A stretch of 64,000 nucleotides of DNA, taken from the NCBI RefSeq assembly GCF_900100925.1, contig NZ_FNKO01000001.1, forward strand, positions 496,001 to 560,000, read 5' to 3'. The notes under the pieces were generated by a model. That model saw only the letters and a program-made list of their open reading frames with translations, was not told the DNA's origin and did no database searches. The number at the start of each line of letters is the position of its first letter. The first letter of the stretch is position 1. The position numbers and the translations under genes are program-made. Positions 55,976-64,000 of this stretch are shown here, piece by piece. The DNA is from Actinopolyspora saharensis (GTDB taxonomy: Bacteria; Actinomycetota; Actinomycetes; Mycobacteriales; Pseudonocardiaceae).

Positions 55976-57337
55976 TACTGCAACGGCACTCAGAGTGGGT
56001 GTCCGCGTTGTCGGTAGTGGCAGTGTCGGGCTTGGTGTTGGCGTCGGCGGCGCCAGCGTGACCAGGACCAGACGTGTTCGGCTGCGTGGGGTTTTCGGGT
56101 GATCAGGTTGATCAGCAGGCGGCGGAGCTCTGCTAAGGTGTAAGTGATCATGTCTGGGTCGCTGGCGCTGGGTTTGTTTGTGTGGCCAGCGTTTTCGACG
56201 CGGCCAGCCAGGCGAGGGCGAGCATGGACAGGGTCGTGTGGGCATACCAGGCTCGCCAGGAGCGTGCTTGGTAGTGGTCGAGTCCAGTGTCGTTTTTGGC
56301 CTGTTGGAAGCATTCCTCGACGTGCCACCGGGATCCGGCAGTCCAGGCCAGGTCGAGTAGCCGGGTCCGACGGGGCCCGTAGGTTACGTAGTAGGCGATG
56401 TCGTTGGGGTTGCTGATCGAGCGCCGTGCCAGCAGCCAGCGACCCCGCCCGGGCGGCCAGTCGGTATCGAGCGGGATGCGGGCCCAGTCATACAGGCGTG
56501 GCCCGTGCCCGCCGGCCCCGACCGAGAGCCGTCGCCAGGAATGTGGCGAGATCGTGGCGGTGAGTTCGTCGGCTCGGTGTTCGTGTCCGGAGGCGGTAGT
56601 GAGGGGGTCGTTACGTTTGGTGGCCAGCACGTAGGCGACGTCGCGCTGTTCGAGCCAGTCCCGCAGGTAGGGGACTTGCCCGTAGGCCTCGTCGCCGGTG
56701 ACCCAGGCGAATGGCACCCCGGCCCGCACAGCACGGTCAATCATGGCCTGGGCCTGCTGGGGTTTGGTGGCGAAACCGACCTCGTCGGGCACCCCGGCGG
56801 CTCGGCAGCGGTCACGATCGTCGGTCCACGACCTCGGCAGGTACAGCTCCCGGTCGATCAACGCGTGCCCCGCCGAGGACGCATACGCCAGGAAGGTGCC
56901 GATCTGGCAGTTTTCCGTGCGCCCGGCCGTGCCCGAGTACTGCCGTTGCACGCCGGCCGAGCGGGTTCCCTTTTTGATAAACCCGGTCTCGTCGACAATC
57001 AAGACGCCATCCGGTGCACCGAGACGCTCGATGACGTAGTCCCGCACATCGTCGCGAACCCCGCCAACATCCCAGTCCGCACGGCGCAACAACCGCTGCA
57101 TCCCATCCGGACCAACCTCACCGGCCTGCTCAGCCAGCGTCCACCCATTCTTCCGTTCCAACCCTGCGACCAGGCCCGACACGTACTCACGCACCCGCGC
57201 CCGCGGCTCCGAACGCACGAACCGCCCCGCGATCCGCGCGTGCAACCATTCCAACTCCGCCGAGATCACATCCAGCACCACACCCACCATGATCCACCAT
57301 CAACCACCACCAGACCCACACGAGTGCCGTTGCAGTA
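55976..57337 (-). mobile_element. Intact IS701-family insertion sequence
   Basis: The inverted ends TACTGCAACGGCACT (55,976-55,990) and its complement (57,323-57,337) are perfect. CTAG flanks both ends (55,972-55,975 and 57,338-57,341), a four-base target duplication of the YTAR type expected for IS701. It contains one uninterrupted transposase gene, so it may still move. A degraded relative lies at 48,652-49,345. Confidence 0.9.
56148..57290 (-). CDS. IS701-family transposase
   Basis: A 380-residue DDE transposase in one open frame. The opening RVREYVSGLVAGLERKNGWT and LLRRADWDVGGVRDDVRDYV blocks are typical for IS701. Catalytic acids are visible in GVLIVDETGFIKKGTRSAGV, WVTGDEAYGQVPYLRDWLEQ and WHVEECFQQAKNDTGLDHYQ. 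The ATG is 33 bases inside the right inverted repeat region. No frame damage is seen. Confidence 0.9.
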   Translation of the reverse strand: MVGVVLDVISAELEWLHARIAGRFVRSEPRARVREYVSGLVAGLERKNGWTLAEQAGEVGPDGMQRLLRRADWDVGGVRDDVRDYVIERLGAPDGVLIVDETGFIKKGTRSAGVQRQYSGTAGRTENCQIGTFLAYASSAGHALIDRELYLPRSWTDDRDRCRAAGVPDEVGFATKPQQAQAMIDRAVRAGVPFAWVTGDEAYGQVPYLRDWLEQRDVAYVLATKRNDPLTTASGHEHRADELTATISPHSWRRLSVGAGGHGPRLYDWARIPLDTDWPPGRGRWLLARRSISNPNDIAYYVTYGPRRTRLLDLAWTAGSRWHVEECFQQAKNDTGLDHYQARSWRAWYAHTTLSMLALAWLAASKTLATQTNPAPATQT

Positions 57338-58016
57338 CTAGGAGGATGTTGGCTAGGGTGAGGCTGACGTGGCAGTAGCGGGCTTCGGTGTGGAGGCGGG
57401 TGGCGATGCCACGCCATTGCTTCAGGCGGTTGATGCAGCGTTCGACGGTGTTGTACTGGCGATAACAAGCGGTATTGAAGGCGGGTGGATCTCCGCCGCG
57501 AGAGCCGTGCCCGCGGCGGTATCCGGCCTGCTCAGCCGGCTCTGGGATGGTGGTGGCATACCTCGACGTCGCAGGTGTTGGTGGATGGTTCGTGATGAGT
57601 GAGCCTTGTTGGCAATGATGCGCACCGGTCTGGTGCGCGGGTGCCCACGGCCGGGCCGCGGTACGTGCGCGGCTGTCAGAAGTGGCGGGAAGGCCGGTGC
57701 GTCACCGGCCTGACCAGGAGTGATCAGCGGACTCAGCGGATGCCCTCGTCCGTCGACGATCAGGTGGGTCCTGGTGCTCAGGTCTCCTCGGGAGTGTCCC
57801 GATGCCTGTGGTCCCCTTTTTCTTCGGTGGAGTGCTGATGGGCACGCACGACGGTGGAGTCCACCCTGAGGAGTCGGTCCGCCTCGCCAGTAGTCTCTGC
57901 CTGTTGCTGTAGCCCGGGCAGGTGTCGTCTTCGACCCGCCGGTAGAAGCGGTGCTGCACTCCTCAACAAGGGGCCGAACCGTTCCGCTAGGTTGCGCCAA
58001 ACCGTGTCCGATCGGT

Positions 58017-58165
58017 CCTCGGGCTCCGCCAGCGCGGATTCGATCGCGGCTGTCAGCTCCACGGTGTTGTTGCCGCCCTCGTAGGGCTGGCCGTTGACGA
58101 AGAAGGTGGGCGTGCCGCGGACGCCGCTGGCGCGACCGGGGACGATGTTGGCGTCCGGCGCGGCA
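58017..58165 (-). pseudogene. C-terminal scrap of a second nhaA-thioredoxin gene
   Basis: The minus strand reads GRASGVRGTPTFFVNGQPYE and GGNNTVELTAAIESALAEPE, nearly identical to the last 45 residues of the NhaA-thioredoxin protein at 43,784. Nothing of the antiporter or the CPSC active site is left. It abuts the IS5 relic on one side and the marR fragment on the other. Confidence 0.8.
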
Positions 58166-58490
58166 GGTTTTCGTAAGGTCCTCTGCGGAGGCGTTGGCAG
58201 TAGCTGGCTCCCGCTGAGGACTCCGAGTGCGGTTCGGGGATGTTGCCGAGCCCGGTCAGCAGTGTGCGCAGCAAGTCTGCCAAGCGGTCCTGGTCGCTCT
58301 GATCGGGTGCGTCGAGCAGCTCGCGCTCGTTGCGGACGTGGTCGTCGTCGACGTCGTCGATGAGTTTCCTGCCTTCGTCGCTGAGCGTGACGAACACGCT
58401 GCGGCGGTTGTGGGACACCGCGAGGTAGTGCTTTTCCTCTCGGTCTTCGATCTCTGCGCCGTAGATCCGACCACGGGTGATCGTCGGCAT
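58053..58490 (-). pseudogene. Chimeric ORF: MazF N-terminus joined to a MarR C-terminus
   Basis: From ATG 58,490 a 145-codon frame reads MPTITRGRIYGAEIEDREEK and HYLAVSHNRRS, the first strands of a MazF/PemK-type mRNA interferase. At NRRS (about 58,411) it switches in frame to VFVTLSDEGRKLIDDVDDDH and RDLADLLRTLLTG-like sequence, the wing and C-terminal helices of a MarR protein almost identical to that at 37,149. The last 50 codons run out of frame through the nhaA scrap. The toxin's catalytic parts and MarR recognition helix are both missing, so neither function should remain. A small ORF resembling an antitoxin lies upstream. Confidence 0.7.
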
Positions 58491-58507
58491 CTCTGCGTGG
58501 TCGCAGG

Positions 58508-58780
58508 TTATTCGGCGTCCTCGGCCCGCGTGGGGCGTCGGCGGGACATCGTGATCGCGCGATCGCTGGCGGCCTCCTCGGCGGTGGTTTGCTCGGCGAG
58601 CTGCCGGTGGCCCTCGTCCATGGCGATCTCGGTGATGCGGTCCGTGCCGATGCGGAAGGCGGCCCGCCGGACGGTGGACTTCGACGCTTCGGGCTCGATG
58701 TCGCTCACGGACTCCAGCTCCCAGCGTTCGAGGCTGGTCGGGTCCATCAGCCTGTCGACGAGGCGAGCGTCGGCGGCCAC
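58508..58780 (-). CDS. Possible antitoxin left upstream of the mazF fragment
   Basis: A 90-residue helical acidic protein starting at GTG 58,780 with GAGCGGAG upstream. It contains DRLMDPTSLERWELESVSDI and EIAMDEGHRQLAEQTTAEEA. It ends 17 bases before the mazF-like ATG, the usual place of an antitoxin gene. No named antitoxin family is recognised, so the assignment rests on position. If the toxin is dead, this gene is an orphan. Confidence 0.5.
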   Translation of the reverse strand: MAADARLVDRLMDPTSLERWELESVSDIEPEASKSTVRRAAFRIGTDRITEIAMDEGHRQLAEQTTAEEAASDRAITMSRRRPTRAEDAE

Positions 58781-58998
58781 TCCGCTCGGCTTCGGTGCTG
58801 GAGGTGGTGATCACGGCCGCGCGGTTCCATCCGGTGGAGTACGAGCACAACTCCGCAGGCGCCAATCTGCGATCGAGTGGATCGATTCAGACCGCACTGG
58901 TTCTTTACCGGCAGGTGGTCTAGACGTTTCCCTCTTTATGCATTGAGAGCGATCTCCTCCGGTTCTCCGGTGGGCCGGAGCGGTCCGCCCTTCGAGGA

Positions 58999-59448
58999 AT
59001 GAGGGTTTCCATGTCCGTGCGAAACCGTGTCGCGATCGCGGCGGTAGCCCCGGTGGCCGTGGTCGAGCGGGAGAGCTTCTTCGACGAATTCTCCGGCGCG
59101 GCCATCGATCGGTCGGACTGGACGGTGGAGGTCGCCGGGAGGAATTCCGGGACGATCACCTCCGAGCAGCAGCATCGCGTTGATGCTGCGGAGACGCTCT
59201 CCATCGACCGGGGCGCCGCCGGTTTCCAGAACGGTGCGCCGGCCACGCCTCCGCGGCGCAGGCCGGGTGTTCAGGCCCCGAGCTGCAGCACCTGCGGTTT
59301 CGTCTCCGGGTGGGTGAAGGACCAGGTCAAGAGGGAGTTCACCTCCGGTGCCCACTCGGTTCGGCCCGAAATGCCCGCGGGCGCGAACGCGCCTGGCACG
59401 TCGGTCAACCTCGGCTGTCTCGTCGGCCGGGTCCGCGTCGAATCCTGA
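58999..59448 (+). pseudogene. Truncated GH16-like glucanase
   Basis: A 149-codon frame. After a short leader it reads SFFDEFSGAAIDRSDWTVEV, AGRNSGTITSEQQHRVDAAE and FVSGWVKDQVKREFTSGAHS, the first strands of a GH16 (laminarinase-type) beta-jelly roll, ending with VRPEMPAGANAPGTS. The frame then stops, before the E-x-D-x-x-E catalytic motif. It could be a remnant of a beta-1,3-glucanase next to the intact GH55 enzyme. No export signal is obvious. Confidence 0.65.
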
Positions 59449-59593
59449 TCCACACCGCTCTTTCGGGGCTCGTCGTCTCGCCCGAGCCCCGAAGGCGGTG
59501 GGAGAAATCGCGTGTCCACGGCAGTTCCCGCCCTTTTCGAAAGCGGGAACCGTCGAGCACCGCGACCGATCCCTTCGTATTGGAGGAATTGTC

Positions 59594-61396
59594 GTGTCCA
59601 CCTCTTCACCAGAGAACCAGGAATCCGGCGGGAGCGCGTTCTCCCGCCGAAGCGCCCTCGGCACGATGGCCGCTGCCGCCGTGGCGACTCCGGCCGTGCT
59701 GGCCGGGTCGTCGCAGCGCTCCGCGCGGGCCACCACGACGACGGCGTCCTCGAGCGCCGAGGTCGACCTCGGTCCGAACGTGCTGGTTTTCGACCCCAGC
59801 ACCCCCGACATCCAGGCGCAGCTGGACCGGATCTTCGCCGAGCAGGAGTCGGCGCAGTTCGGCACGGGCCGCTACCAGCTGTTCTTCAAGCCGGGCACCT
59901 ACGACGGGCTCAACGCCCAGCTGGGTTTTTACACCTCGATCGCGGGGCTGGGGCTGTCGCCCGACGACACGACGATCAACGGCGATGTCACCGTCGACGC
60001 CGGCTGGTTCGACGGCAACGCGACGCAGAACTTCTGGCGCTCCGCGGAGAATCTCGCGCTGAGACCGGTGAGCGGAACGGACCGCTGGGCGGTCGCTCAG
60101 GCCGCGCCGTTCCGGCGGATGCACGTCAAGGGCGGGCTCAATCTGGCACCGAGCGGGTACGGCTGGGCCAGCGGTGGCTACATCGCCGACAGCCGTGTCG
60201 ACGGTACGGTGTCTCCGTACTCGCAGCAGCAGTGGTACACCCGCGACAGTGCTGTGGGCGGTTGGAGCAACGGCGTGTGGAACATGGTCTTCTCCGGTGT
60301 CGCGGGGGCTCCGGCGCAGAGCTTCCCCGAACCGCCGTACACGACGCTGGCAACGACCCCGATCTCGCGGGAGAAGCCGTTCATGTACCTCGACGGCAGC
60401 GAGTTCAGGGTCTTCCTGCCCGCGCTGCGCACGGGAGCCAGCGGTACCACGTGGGAGGGCGGTGCGCCGGCGGGCGAGTCGCTGTCGCTGTCGCGGTTCC
60501 ACGTCGTCAAGCCAGGGGCGACCGCGGCCACGATCAACGCCGCGCTCGAGCAGGGCAAGCACCTGCTGGTCACGCCCGGCATCTACCACCTCGACGAGCC
60601 GATCCGGGTCAACCGGGCCAACACCGTGGTCCTCGGGCTCGGCTACGCCACGCTCATCCCGGACAACGGGGTCACGGCCCTGAAGGTGGCCGATGTGGAC
60701 GGGGTGCGGATCGCCGGACTCCTCGTCGACGCGGGAACCGCCAACTCGGAGACCCTGGTGGAGATCGGTCCCGACGGGTCTTCCGCAGATCATGCGGGCA
60801 ACCCGATCTCGGTGCAGGACTTGTTCGTCCGCATCGGCGGGGCGGGGCCCGGTAAGGCCACCACCAGCGTGGTCGTCAACGCCCACGACACGCTCATCGA
60901 CCACACCTGGCTCTGGCGCGCCGACCACGGCAGCGGTGTGGGCTGGGAGACCAACCGCGCCGACTACGGCTTGGTCGTCAACGGGGACAACGTGCTGGCC
61001 ACCGGGCTGTTCGCCGAGCACTTCAACAAGTACGACGTGCAGTGGTACGGACAGCACGGCCGGACCGTGTTCTTCCAGAACGAGAAGGCCTACGACGCCC
61101 CCGACCAGGCCGCGATCAACCACGACGGGATCCGCGGATACGCCGCCTACAAGGTCGGCGACTCCGTGACGACCCACGAAGGTTGGGGTATGGGCAGCTA
61201 CTGCAACTACACCGCGGACTCGACCATCCGCCAGGGGCGCGGCTTCGCCGCACCGAACACACCGGGCGTGGTCTTCCACGACCTGCTGGTCGTCTCGCTC
61301 GGCGGCAAGGGGCAATACGACAACGTCATCAACGACACCGGAGCGGCCACCTCCGGATCGGACACCGTGCCCTCCACCGTGATCTCCTATCCCTAA
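59594..61396 (+). CDS. GH55-type exo-beta-1,3-glucanase, Tat-exported
   Basis: A 600-residue secreted enzyme. A twin-arginine signal (FSRRSALGTMAAAAVATPAV, residues 16-35) directs folded export. Two right-handed beta-helix halves follow, as in GH55 enzymes related to the Streptomyces laminarinase: LGPNVLVFDPSTPDIQAQLD opens the first, and HVVKPGATAATINAALEQGK with LLVTPGIYHLDEPIRVNRAN opens the second. Late segments HNKYDVQW-like EHFNKYDVQWYGQHGRTVFF and NEKAYDAPDQAAINHDGIRG carry the conserved active-site face. GTG 59,594 follows GGAGGAAT. It probably degrades fungal or algal beta-1,3-glucan. A hairpin terminator follows. Confidence 0.88.
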   Translation: MSTSSPENQESGGSAFSRRSALGTMAAAAVATPAVLAGSSQRSARATTTTASSSAEVDLGPNVLVFDPSTPDIQAQLDRIFAEQESAQFGTGRYQLFFKPGTYDGLNAQLGFYTSIAGLGLSPDDTTINGDVTVDAGWFDGNATQNFWRSAENLALRPVSGTDRWAVAQAAPFRRMHVKGGLNLAPSGYGWASGGYIADSRVDGTVSPYSQQQWYTRDSAVGGWSNGVWNMVFSGVAGAPAQSFPEPPYTTLATTPISREKPFMYLDGSEFRVFLPALRTGASGTTWEGGAPAGESLSLSRFHVVKPGATAATINAALEQGKHLLVTPGIYHLDEPIRVNRANTVVLGLGYATLIPDNGVTALKVADVDGVRIAGLLVDAGTANSETLVEIGPDGSSADHAGNPISVQDLFVRIGGAGPGKATTSVVVNAHDTLIDHTWLWRADHGSGVGWETNRADYGLVVNGDNVLATGLFAEHFNKYDVQWYGQHGRTVFFQNEKAYDAPDQAAINHDGIRGYAAYKVGDSVTTHEGWGMGSYCNYTADSTIRQGRGFAAPNTPGVVFHDLLVVSLGGKGQYDNVINDTGAATSGSDTVPSTVISYP

Positions 61397-61443
61397 CTAA
61401 AGGACCAAGACCCCGCGCAACCCGAGCACCGCGCCGGAGCAGG

Positions 61444-61487
61444 GTGCGAGCGTGCTGCGAGTCATCGCCGCGCAGCGCGCTCGCACA
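61444..61487. terminator. Hairpin terminator after the GH55 gene
   Basis: A long stem, GTGCGAGCGTGCTGCG paired with CGCAGCGCGCTCGCAC with one bulge, around a loop of about ten bases. It lies some 50 bases after the glucanase stop, with no other gene to serve. Confidence 0.65.
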
Positions 61488-61676
61488 CCCCGGGTGCTAC
61501 CAACTCCTCCCAGCCAGAACCCCGAGGACGCCGAGGCTGGATGGTCACCCACGAGCGGGTGGAACGGTTGATGCGGGGCACAGCCCCTCGGCCAGGTTCT
61601 GCGCCAACGAGCATGCACCACGCTGGGCTGCTTCCCGAACCCGCACCTGAGCTGGTCAGCAGGATTTTCACTCCCA

Positions 61677-62398
61677 GTGGGTCGGATCAACTGGGTGGGG
61701 CCGGAGGATCTGGTCGGGTCGGCGGCGGCTTCCTGCGTGGTGCCGACGTTTGCCGAGTACATCCTGGTGGTGCAGCGGGCGGTGTCGATGGGTACCAGGC
61801 GGGTGTATGGCTCGTATTGGAAACGCGTGCTGGAGGTGTGGGGCGAGCGGTGGTTGGATGAGCCCACTGCGTCGGAGATCAAGCAGTTGGCCGAGCGGGT
61901 GCGGTCTCAGCGGGTGCTGCGGCGCAACGCCCGGGGTGGGCGCAGCGCGGTGGAGCACTGCATCGCGGCGTTGCGGTGTGTGTATCGGCATGCGGTGGCA
62001 GCCGGTCTCGCCGATGCTGATGCGGCATCTGCGCGAGCACGCCGACCAGCGGGGCACGCACGGGGCCGGTGACGGGAGGGTGCTGCGCTACCGCGGTGGT
62101 AGCCCGTTGACGCATCGGCGTTATGACCACTTGTGGCACCGGTTGGGTCAGCACTTGTCGTGGGTGGCCACCCAGCAGGTCAGCACCCACTGGCTGCGGT
62201 ATACCACTCTGACGTGGGTGGAGCGCCACTTCGGCTACGCGGTGGCTCGCGCCTACGCGGGTCACACCGACCACGCCGACCAGGACGGGGCGACGGCCAC
62301 CTATGTGCGTGCCGGGCTTCCCGAAATCGCCGCGGCGTTGAGCGCCCTGACCGGACATGTCAGGGACACAACGCATATATGCCCGACTTTTGGACAAG
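61677..62398 (+). pseudogene. Second copy of the tyrosine recombinase, internally deleted
   Basis: The N-terminal part (TFAEYILVVQRAVSMGTRRV, GGRSAVEHCIAALRCVYRHA) is a close relative of the integrase at 4161. After VYRHAVAA the frame breaks and resumes one register over as VSPMLMRHLREHADQRGTHG through WVATQQVSTHWLRYTTLTWV to GLPEIAAALSALTG. Compared with the intact copy, 278 bases between two GCGGTGGC repeats are missing, removing the first catalytic Arg and shifting the frame. The H-x-x-R box keeps H and R (HWLR), but the next His is Tyr. No AbrB-type gene precedes it. The protein cannot be active. Confidence 0.88.
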
Positions 62399-62430
62399 TT
62401 TGCTCTTACTAGCTGGTCATCCGCTATGGA

Positions 62431-62931
62431 TTGACCCTCGCTATGAGGATAGGGAGAAGCAAGGTCCTCATGTATCGCAACATCCAGCCGTCGTGCCGAC
62501 GTGGGATCACGCCGGGGCTGGGCTACGCGTTGGCCGAGCGTCTGAGCACTGAGCTGAGCACCGACTGCCTAAACAGCGCTGTCGGCTTCCGGGGTAGCGT
62601 CGTGGCCGGAGTGATCTTTCACAGCGACCGAGGATGCCAATGCACCAGCACCCAGTTGGCCCAGCGCTGCGCCAAGCTGGGCATCCGGCATTTGCTGGGG
62701 CGCACCGGGATCTGTGGGGGCAACGCGGTCGTGGAGTCGTTTTTCGGAGCGTTGAAACGAAAACTCGTGCACCGACACCGCTTCACCGCCCGAGCCCAGG
62801 CACGCGAGGTCGTTTTCACCTGGACCCGGACCCGGTGCAACCGCCAGGACTGCACTCCGCTCTGGACTACGCCAGCCCCGAGCACTGGGAAGCCCACCAT
62901 GACCACCCACAACCCATGGCAGCATAACTAA
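62431..62931 (+). mobile_element. 3' fragment of an IS3-family transposase
   Basis: The frame reads VAGVIFHSDRGCQCTSTQLA, GIRHLLGRTGICGGNAVVES and FFGALKRKLVHRHRFTARAQ, the second and third catalytic acids (HSDRG and NAVVESFF) of IS3-type OrfB. The first Asp, the helix-turn-helix OrfA and both IS ends are missing. The normal D-N-A before the Glu is G-N-A here. It abuts the dead recombinase and is not functional. Confidence 0.8.
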
Positions 62932-63104
62932 CCGTCCGGCCAACGGGGGAACCTCACAAAAACTCAGCACACACGGCCGCAATTGTTTGTCGGAGAGCAA
63001 CTACACGCCGGTGGGTCGATTCTCGCCATCTACGCCGCCCCCATCGCCCTTGTCGACACCGTCTTGCCTCCTGCCCATTGATGGCACTACATCGAACGCG
63101 TTTC

Positions 63105-63563
63105 TCACGAGGGGAGGGGGTGGGAGGGGTGTTCTCGGAGCACGCAGGTCAGTCGTGCGGTGCACGTGCGGTTTCCGTCGTCATCGTTGATCGTGATCTC
63201 GTAGGTGGCGAGGTTGCGTCCCCGGTGCAGCGGTGTCGCGGTCCCGGTCACCCGCTGGCCGGTGGGCGATCTGTGGTGCGTGCAGGACAGATCCACGCCC
63301 AGGGCTTGCCGACTCGCCCCGGTGTGCAGCGCCGCGGCGATCGAGCCGAGCGTCTCGGCCAGGACCGCGTTCGCCCCACCGTGCAGCAACCCGTAGGGCT
63401 GGCGGTTACCTGTCACAGGCAGGGTGCCGACCAGGTGATCCGGGTTCCACGCCGTGATCTCCAGACCCATCCGGACGACGAGCTGCTCCGTTCCGGACAG
63501 CGCCTCCCTGAGCTGATCGACGGCGCTGCCGTGCACCGCACCGTCCTCCTCGACCGCAGACAT
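63105..63563 (-). CDS. PaaI-type hotdog thioesterase
   Basis: A 152-residue hotdog-fold thioesterase that hydrolyses acyl- or aryl-CoA esters. The signature PYGLLHGGANAVLAETLGSI (about residues 77-96) has the HGG-x-x-x-x-x-x-E arrangement of the PaaI group, with the central helix following. The C-terminal strands are GQRVTGTATPLHRGRNLATY and NRTCTARLTCVLRE. Its start is 43 bases after the stop of the benE-type gene on the same strand... that is, benE is downstream; both may form one unit. A role in aromatic acid metabolism is suggested by that neighbour. Confidence 0.85.
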   Translation of the reverse strand: MSAVEEDGAVHGSAVDQLREALSGTEQLVVRMGLEITAWNPDHLVGTLPVTGNRQPYGLLHGGANAVLAETLGSIAAALHTGASRQALGVDLSCTHHRSPTGQRVTGTATPLHRGRNLATYEITINDDDGNRTCTARLTCVLREHPSHPLPS

Positions 63564-63606
63564 CCGATCTCCTCTCGACTGTTCGGAAAAACCGTTCCCG
63601 CGCTGC

Positions 63607-64000
63607 TCAGTCGGAGTGATCGGCGCGATCCCTGAACTGGTCGAATTCGAGCAGCAGGGACGCCGTCACACCGCCGAGCAGAGCCCAGAAAGGGCTGGAT
63701 ATACCCGCGATGCTGACTCCGCTCATGGCGATGACGAGCGCGAAGAACGCCCCGATCTGGAACCGGGAGCTGCCGAAAGCACCTTGGAAGGACGACAGCA
63801 GAACCGTGATCATCGCCAAGCCGGCAACGGAGGTGACGAGTTCGACCGGGAGCGCGGTGACGAACGCGACGGCAACGCTCGAAACCACCCCGAAGGCGAT
63901 GAACAGGATCCCGTTGAGCACGGCCGCCGCGTAACGCCCCGCCTCGGGGCCGGCATCGCGGGACGTGCAGATGGCGGTCATAGGACCCGCGATGTTGGAC
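63607..64000 (-). CDS. benE: BenE-type benzoate/H+ symporter, 3' part
   Basis: Only the C-terminal 130 residues lie in the window; the gene continues past 64,000. The visible part begins SNIAGPMTAICTSRDAGPEA, the conserved BenE loop, followed by GRYAAAVLNGILFIAFGVVS, SVAGLAMITVLLSSFQGAFG and GVSIAGISSPFWALLGGVTA, four membrane helices ending in a short acidic tail. BenE imports benzoate with protons. On the minus strand this gene precedes the stop at 63,607, with the thioesterase gene beginning 43 bases downstream, so the two are probably cotranscribed. Confidence 0.85.
   Translation of the reverse strand, partial: SNIAGPMTAICTSRDAGPEAGRYAAAVLNGILFIAFGVVSSVAVAFVTALPVELVTSVAGLAMITVLLSSFQGAFGSSRFQIGAFFALVIAMSGVSIAGISSPFWALLGGVTASLLLEFDQFRDRADHSD

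Larger units (their letters stand above)
55940..58016 (-). mobile_element. Decayed IS5-family element split by an IS701
   Basis: Minus-strand transposase pieces in several frames: LLRVDSTVVRAHQHSTEEKG (near 57,850), LSPLITPGQAGDAPAFPPLL and RIIANKAHSSRTIHQHLRRR (57,560-57,730), then CINRLKQWRGIATRLHTEAR and YCHVSLTLANIL (57,345-57,440). The reading resumes beyond the IS701 as GYAPKHPPSTT (55,971-55,940). IS701 therefore sits in the last codons of this IS5 transposase. Stops and frameshifts show that the IS5 was dead or has died since. Its right part is cut off at a relic of nhaA near 58,017. Confidence 0.75.

Noticed and set aside
54851..56245. A 464-codon minus-strand frame across tauE and IS701
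   Set aside because: It crosses an IS boundary and is antisense to a typical TauE permease.

Overview
The window is high-GC actinomycete DNA. GTG/TTG starts with purine-rich ribosome binding sites, Pgl/BREX type 2 genes, XRE regulators followed by tiny coupled ORFs, an NhaA-thioredoxin fusion, a Tat-exported GH55 enzyme and IS5/IS701 elements fit an order such as Pseudonocardiales; genus and species cannot be fixed from the sequence. It is an accessory, defence-rich region heavily remodelled by insertion sequences and small deletions.

Layout. 1-428: end of a type I-E CRISPR array without cas genes. 0.5-5.2 kb: a GNAT acetyltransferase, a membrane-anchored SepF-like protein, an HsdR fragment joined to an IS5 scrap, and an AbrB-type regulator coupled to a tyrosine recombinase. 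5.4-13.9 kb: a vsr remnant, an AbiE toxin-antitoxin pair, an AT-rich single-chain GmrSD-type (DUF262/HNH) gene, a complete IS5 element, a second vsr remnant and a Beta-family protein. 14.0-32.0 kb: a complete BREX type 2 operon (pglW, pglX, pglY, pglZ, brxD, brxHI), mostly overlapping start to stop. 32.3-35.3 kb: a two-gene module of a nuclease/DUF2075 helicase and a predicted reader-nuclease. 35.3-37.0 kb: a MazG-like enzyme, decayed DNA and a third vsr remnant. 37.1-39.7 kb: divergent marR / eamA-nmrA genes with an operator palindrome. 40.7-47.1 kb: an unknown gene with a strong terminator, an XRE regulator with small satellites, NhaA-thioredoxin and a HAD-IIA phosphatase. 47.6-49.6 kb: IS5, IS701 and blaI remnants. 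49.8-55.9 kb: a persulfide/sulfite detoxification cluster (three rhodanese proteins, two metallo-beta-lactamase fold dioxygenase-like proteins, a CstR-like sensor with two operators, a TauE exporter). 55.9-58.5 kb: an intact IS701 nested in a decayed IS5, then a chimera of mazF, marR and nhaA-thioredoxin scraps. 59.0-61.4 kb: a truncated GH16 and an intact GH55 beta-1,3-glucanase. 61.7-62.9 kb: a second, deleted copy of the recombinase and an IS3 scrap. 63.1-64.0 kb: a thioesterase and the 3' part of benE.

How it works together. The left 36 kb is a defence island (CRISPR, AbiE, GmrSD-like, BREX-2, Beta protein, helicase/reader-nuclease pair, restriction and vsr relics) with a recombinase at its left side and a dead copy of the same recombinase 57 kb away. 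The sulfur cluster is a self-contained regulon: the CstR-like repressor has a palindromic operator before its own gene and another before the dioxygenase gene. Repeated pieces (vsr, marR, nhaA-thioredoxin, integrase, IS5, IS701) show that homologous recombination and IS insertion shaped the window.

The best candidate for an undescribed system is the two-gene module at 32,261-35,260. The membrane SepF-like protein, the mosaic PglX specificity region and the mazF-marR chimera are the other items most worth a second look. All assignments were made by reading the sequence, without database searches.
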